A stretch of 64,000 bases of DNA from Halobacterium jilantaiense (GTDB taxonomy: Archaea > Halobacteriota > Halobacteria > Halobacteriales > Halobacteriaceae), in assembly GCF_900110535.1 (NCBI RefSeq), contig NZ_FOJA01000001.1, positions 2,755,981-2,819,980 of the forward strand. The letters run 5' to 3'. Position 1 is the stretch's first letter, and each line of letters begins with the position of its first letter. The notes under the pieces are model-generated. The model ran no database searches and was not told where the DNA came from. It worked only from the letters and a program-made list of their open reading frames with translations. A program made the translations under genes and the position numbers. Shown here piece by piece: positions 61,135 to 64,000 of this stretch.

Positions 61135-64000
61135 GCTGGATCGACAGACTCAGCACCGCCATCACCGAACACAGTCGCGCCGCAATCGCCGTCATGCTCG
61201 TGCTCACCGTCGTCGCGGGAGCAGGAGCAGGGATGGTCGACCAGTCCTCCTCGCTCGACCAGTTCCAGGGCGACACGACCGAATCACAGAAACTCGACTA
61301 CATCAACGAGAACTTCGAGACCGGCGACCAGAACACGACGTCGACGCAACTCATCCTCCGCGGCGAGAACGTCCTCTCGAAGGACGCGCTCCTCGACCAG
61401 CTGCGGACGGAGCAAGCGCTCCTGCAGAACGACACCATCAACAGTACGCTGACCGAGGACCGGCCGGCGTACGGGGTGGCGAACGTCGTCGCCGTCGGTG
61501 CGATTCAGCAGGAGCAGGCACAGAACGTGCGTGCCACCGCGGCGGAACTGCAGGAGCTGAACGCCACGGTCCAGGAGGAACGGGCCGCACTCACAGCGCT
61601 GGGTGCCGAACTCGACGCACGCAGCCAGACGCTCAACGAGACCGCGGCAGGGCTCCGTAGCGCCCTGGACGCGCTGCGCGAGAACCCGAACGCCGACGTT
61701 CGGACGCAGTTCGAGCAGGTGACCGCCGAGACGTCGGTCGAGTTCACCGACGAGGACTACGCGACGTTCCAGCGCGCGGCCGGCCAGCTCCGAGACGCGA
61801 CGTCCCAGCAGGAAGCGCGACAGGCCTACGAACTCGGCACGCAGGGCGTTCTCGCCGACCAGTTCCAGCGCCTGAGCGAGCGCGCGCAGACGCTCGAAGA
61901 GCGCAAAGCGACGCTCGAAGAACAGGCGGCGACCCTCAAGCAGCAGGCGGCGACTCTCGAAGAACAGCGCGCCGCACTCCGGAACGCGTCCAGCGCGTCG
62001 CTCGACGAGCAGGTGACGCAACTGGAGTCGATGAACGCCAGCCAGATCGACGCGGTCATCGAGGCGGCGCTCAGCGGTGAGGGACAGTCGGCGGGCGCGC
62101 TCGCGTTCATGCCGACGTACTACGAGCCCGGTGACACCGCGACGAACGCCACGATGCTGCTGGTCACACAGCAGTCCGGCGGGAGCGGGCCAGGAGCCGC
62201 CTCTGACGCGCTCGTCGACGCCCAGCTCGCCATGCAGGACCTCGCCAAGCAGACCATCGACAGCACGGAGGTCCTCGCGTTCGGGACGGGCATCATCAGC
62301 GACGAGATCAACTCGTCGATGACTGACAGCCTGCTCATCGTCGGGCCGCTGGCAATCCTGTTCGTGTTCCTGGCGCTCGCCATCGCCTACCGCGACGTCA
62401 TCGACATCCTGCTCGGGCTGTTCGGCATCGGCGTCGTCCTCGTGTGGACGTTCGGCTTCATGGGCTGGGCCAACATCTCGTTCAACCAGCTGTTCATCGC
62501 AGTGCCCGTGCTGTTGATCGGGCTGTCCATCGACTACGCCATCCACATCTTCATGCGGCACCGCGAAGAGCGACACAACGACGACACCCCGAGCACTGCG
62601 GCCGGCGCGATGAAGGTCGCGCTCACGGGTGTCGGCGTGGCGCTCATCTGGGTCACCGCGACCACCGTCATCGGGTTCCTCTCGAATCTGACGAGCCCGG
62701 TGCCACCGATTCAGGAGTTCGGCGTCGTCAGCGCAGTCGGGATTTCGGCGGCGCTGCTGGTGTTCGGCGTCCTCATGCCGGCGCTCAAGCTCGAGATCGA
62801 CTCGTTCCTCGAAGGACGGGGCTGGGACCGCAAGAAGCGCGCGTTCGGCACCGGCGGCGGCCGATTCAGCGACGTGCTCTCGGCCGGTGCCACGGCCGCG
62901 CGGAAGGCACCGTTCGTCGTCCTCGCTCTCGCAGTCGTCGTCAGCGGTTCGGCAGCGTTCGGCGGGGCGCAGGTCGACACGTCGTTCAATCAGGAAGACT
63001 TCCTCGCGGAAGACCCCGCAGACTGGCAGAAACAGCTCCCCGAGCCGTTCGCGCCCGGTGAGTACACGGCGAAGAAGAACCTCGAGTACGTCAACGAGAA
63101 CTTCCTCCGGCAGGACTCCCAGGCCCAGATTCTGGCCGAGGGCGACCTGACGGAACCGGGAGCGTTGGCAGCCATCGACACGGCTGTGGACACGGCGTCG
63201 TCGAGCCAAGTCACACAGAAACTCTCGAACGGCGACGCGGAGATCCGCAGTCCGCTGTCGGTGATGCAGCAGGTCGCAGCGAACGACGAGGCGTTCGCGG
63301 AGACGCTCGCCGACGCTGACACCGACGGCGACGGTATCCCCGACCAGAACCTCGAGACCGTGTTCGAGGAACTCTTCGCGACGGCCCCACAGCAGGCGGC
63401 AGGGATCGTCCAGCAGACCGACGACGGTGGGTACACCGCCGCTCGACTCGTCGTCTCCACGAGCGGTGGCGCGTCGGGCGGTGAGGTCACCAGCGAGATG
63501 CGCGCCGTCGCAGACGGCATCGAGTCGGAGAGCAGCCTGACGGCGACCGCGACGGGACAGACCATCCTGTTCAAGATTGTGCAGGACCAGCTGCTGGAGA
63601 CAGTCATCGAGAGCCTGCTCATCACGCTCGTCGCCGTCTTCGCGTTCCTGATGCTGACCTACCGCATCACGGAGGGAAGCGCGACGCTCGGCGCGGTGAC
63701 GCTGCTGCCCGTCGTGTTCAGCGTGTCCTGGATTCTCGGGACGATGTACCTGCTGGACATCCCGTTCAACATCCTCACGGGGATGATTACGAGCCTGACC
63801 GTCGGGCTCGGGGTGGCCTACAGCATCCACCTCAGCGAACGGTACAACCAGGAGCTCGAACGCACGAACTCGATGTGGACGGCGATGAACCGCGCCGTCA
63901 CGGGTACCGGCGGTGCGCTGCTGGGGTCGGCGGCGACGACGGTCGGCGGCTTCGGCGTGCTGGCGTTCGCCATTTTGCCGCCGCTCCAGCAGTTCGGCAT
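61131..64000 (+). CDS. RND/MMPL-superfamily exporter (C-terminus beyond the window)
   Basis: At least 956 residues are present. A first helix (about 19-37) is followed by a 350-residue outer loop with a long Gln/Glu/Ala-rich coiled coil (about 125-310, repeats such as TLEEQAATLKQQAATLEEQ). A helix cluster follows from about 400 with GLSIDYAIHIF (Asp468-Tyr469, the proton-relay pair of MmpL proteins), a second loop from about 615, and a second helix cluster from about 823. There the equivalent motif reads GLGVAYSIH (Ala896-Tyr897), so the second aspartate is lost. Likely exports lipids or hydrophobic compounds. Start ATG 61131 overlaps a possible leader ORF. The 290-base upstream region holds an operator and TATA box. 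Confidence 0.9.
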   Translation, partial: MSWIDRLSTAITEHSRAAIAVMLVLTVVAGAGAGMVDQSSSLDQFQGDTTESQKLDYINENFETGDQNTTSTQLILRGENVLSKDALLDQLRTEQALLQNDTINSTLTEDRPAYGVANVVAVGAIQQEQAQNVRATAAELQELNATVQEERAALTALGAELDARSQTLNETAAGLRSALDALRENPNADVRTQFEQVTAETSVEFTDEDYATFQRAAGQLRDATSQQEARQAYELGTQGVLADQFQRLSERAQTLEERKATLEEQAATLKQQAATLEEQRAALRNASSASLDEQVTQLESMNASQIDAVIEAALSGEGQSAGALAFMPTYYEPGDTATNATMLLVTQQSGGSGPGAASDALVDAQLAMQDLAKQTIDSTEVLAFGTGIISDEINSSMTDSLLIVGPLAILFVFLALAIAYRDVIDILLGLFGIGVVLVWTFGFMGWANISFNQLFIAVPVLLIGLSIDYAIHIFMRHREERHNDDTPSTAAGAMKVALTGVGVALIWVTATTVIGFLSNLTSPVPPIQEFGVVSAVGISAALLVFGVLMPALKLEIDSFLEGRGWDRKKRAFGTGGGRFSDVLSAGATAARKAPFVVLALAVVVSGSAAFGGAQVDTSFNQEDFLAEDPADWQKQLPEPFAPGEYTAKKNLEYVNENFLRQDSQAQILAEGDLTEPGALAAIDTAVDTASSSQVTQKLSNGDAEIRSPLSVMQQVAANDEAFAETLADADTDGDGIPDQNLETVFEELFATAPQQAAGIVQQTDDGGYTAARLVVSTSGGASGGEVTSEMRAVADGIESESSLTATATGQTILFKIVQDQLLETVIESLLITLVAVFAFLMLTYRITEGSATLGAVTLLPVVFSVSWILGTMYLLDIPFNILTGMITSLTVGLGVAYSIHLSERYNQELERTNSMWTAMNRAVTGTGGALLGSAATTVGGFGVLAFAILPPLQQFG

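Noticed and set aside
61284..63830. An 848-residue antisense open frame across the RND exporter
   Set aside because: The plus strand encodes a clear MMPL protein with helices and coiled coil. The antisense product is an Arg/Gln/His/Asp shadow.
1..64000. CRISPR arrays, insertion sequences, rRNA genes or riboswitches
   Set aside because: Reading through all intergenic stretches, I saw no regularly spaced repeats, no transposase, no rRNA sequence and no convincing riboswitch. Gene-free gaps are all under 300 bases.

Overview
This is chromosomal DNA from a haloarchaeon (class Halobacteria). The predicted proteins are very acidic and GC is high: a 60-base line at 29221 is 43/60 G+C. Most genes start at the transcript end, 25-30 bases after a TATA-like element. 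The core genes are archaeal: Rpo3, Rpo4, Rpo6 and Rpo10, L7Ae, S28e, L24e, L18e, TmcA, isopentenyl phosphate kinase, XPB-type helicase and KorAB. The genus cannot be fixed from the sequence alone.

Bases 1-25424 are almost entirely core genome. They hold the tail of L21e, rpoF, a DUF655 protein, ksgA, an MscS channel and a HemK-type methyltransferase, then a two-gene MetE-type operon behind a palindromic promoter. Next come L7Ae-S28e-L24e-ndk, tmcA, gltX, and an isoprenoid block (mevalonate kinase, isopentenyl phosphate kinase, RNase J, prenyl diphosphate synthase). A long leftward translation/transcription operon follows: tRNA-Ser, S13, S4, S11, Rpo3, tRNA-Leu, L18e, L13, S9, Rpo10, Rpo6, enolase, S2. 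An Mrp-type Fe-S carrier closes the block.

Bases 25421-29651 are the clearest accessory segment. Two overlapping leftward genes encode a 1094-residue secreted PKD-domain protein and a 323-residue membrane-anchored exported protein. G+C falls to about 40-43% in lines I counted (24/60 at 25921, 26/60 at 27661). The drop begins inside the large gene, so its N-terminal PKD half looks host-like and its C-terminal half looks acquired.

Bases 29812-40518 carry 2-oxoacid:ferredoxin oxidoreductase (KorAB), an Lrp-type regulator, an aminotransferase, several small proteins, an EamA transporter, a PGF-CTERM 5'-nucleotidase-like exoprotein with altered metal ligands, a DICT-domain sensor and a thioesterase. 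Bases 40559-56258 form a probable catabolic locus around a molybdenum hydroxylase: cofactor genes (MobA-like, MoeA, XdhC), small/large subunits on one strand and FAD/CoxG subunits on the other, plus a class III CoA-transferase, a cyclase-family hydrolase, a CocE-type hydrolase, an NCS2 nucleobase permease and a hydantoinase/dihydropyrimidinase. Together they suggest uptake, hydroxylation and ring opening of an N-heterocycle; the substrate is unknown.

The right end has an SPW-repeat membrane protein, a soluble PAS-containing chemotaxis-type transducer, an XPB/Rad25-like helicase, and an RND/MMPL exporter truncated by the window end. The exporter sits behind a TetR-type palindrome and a 12-codon overlapping leader ORF. 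I saw no CRISPR array, insertion sequence, integrase, rRNA or replication origin.
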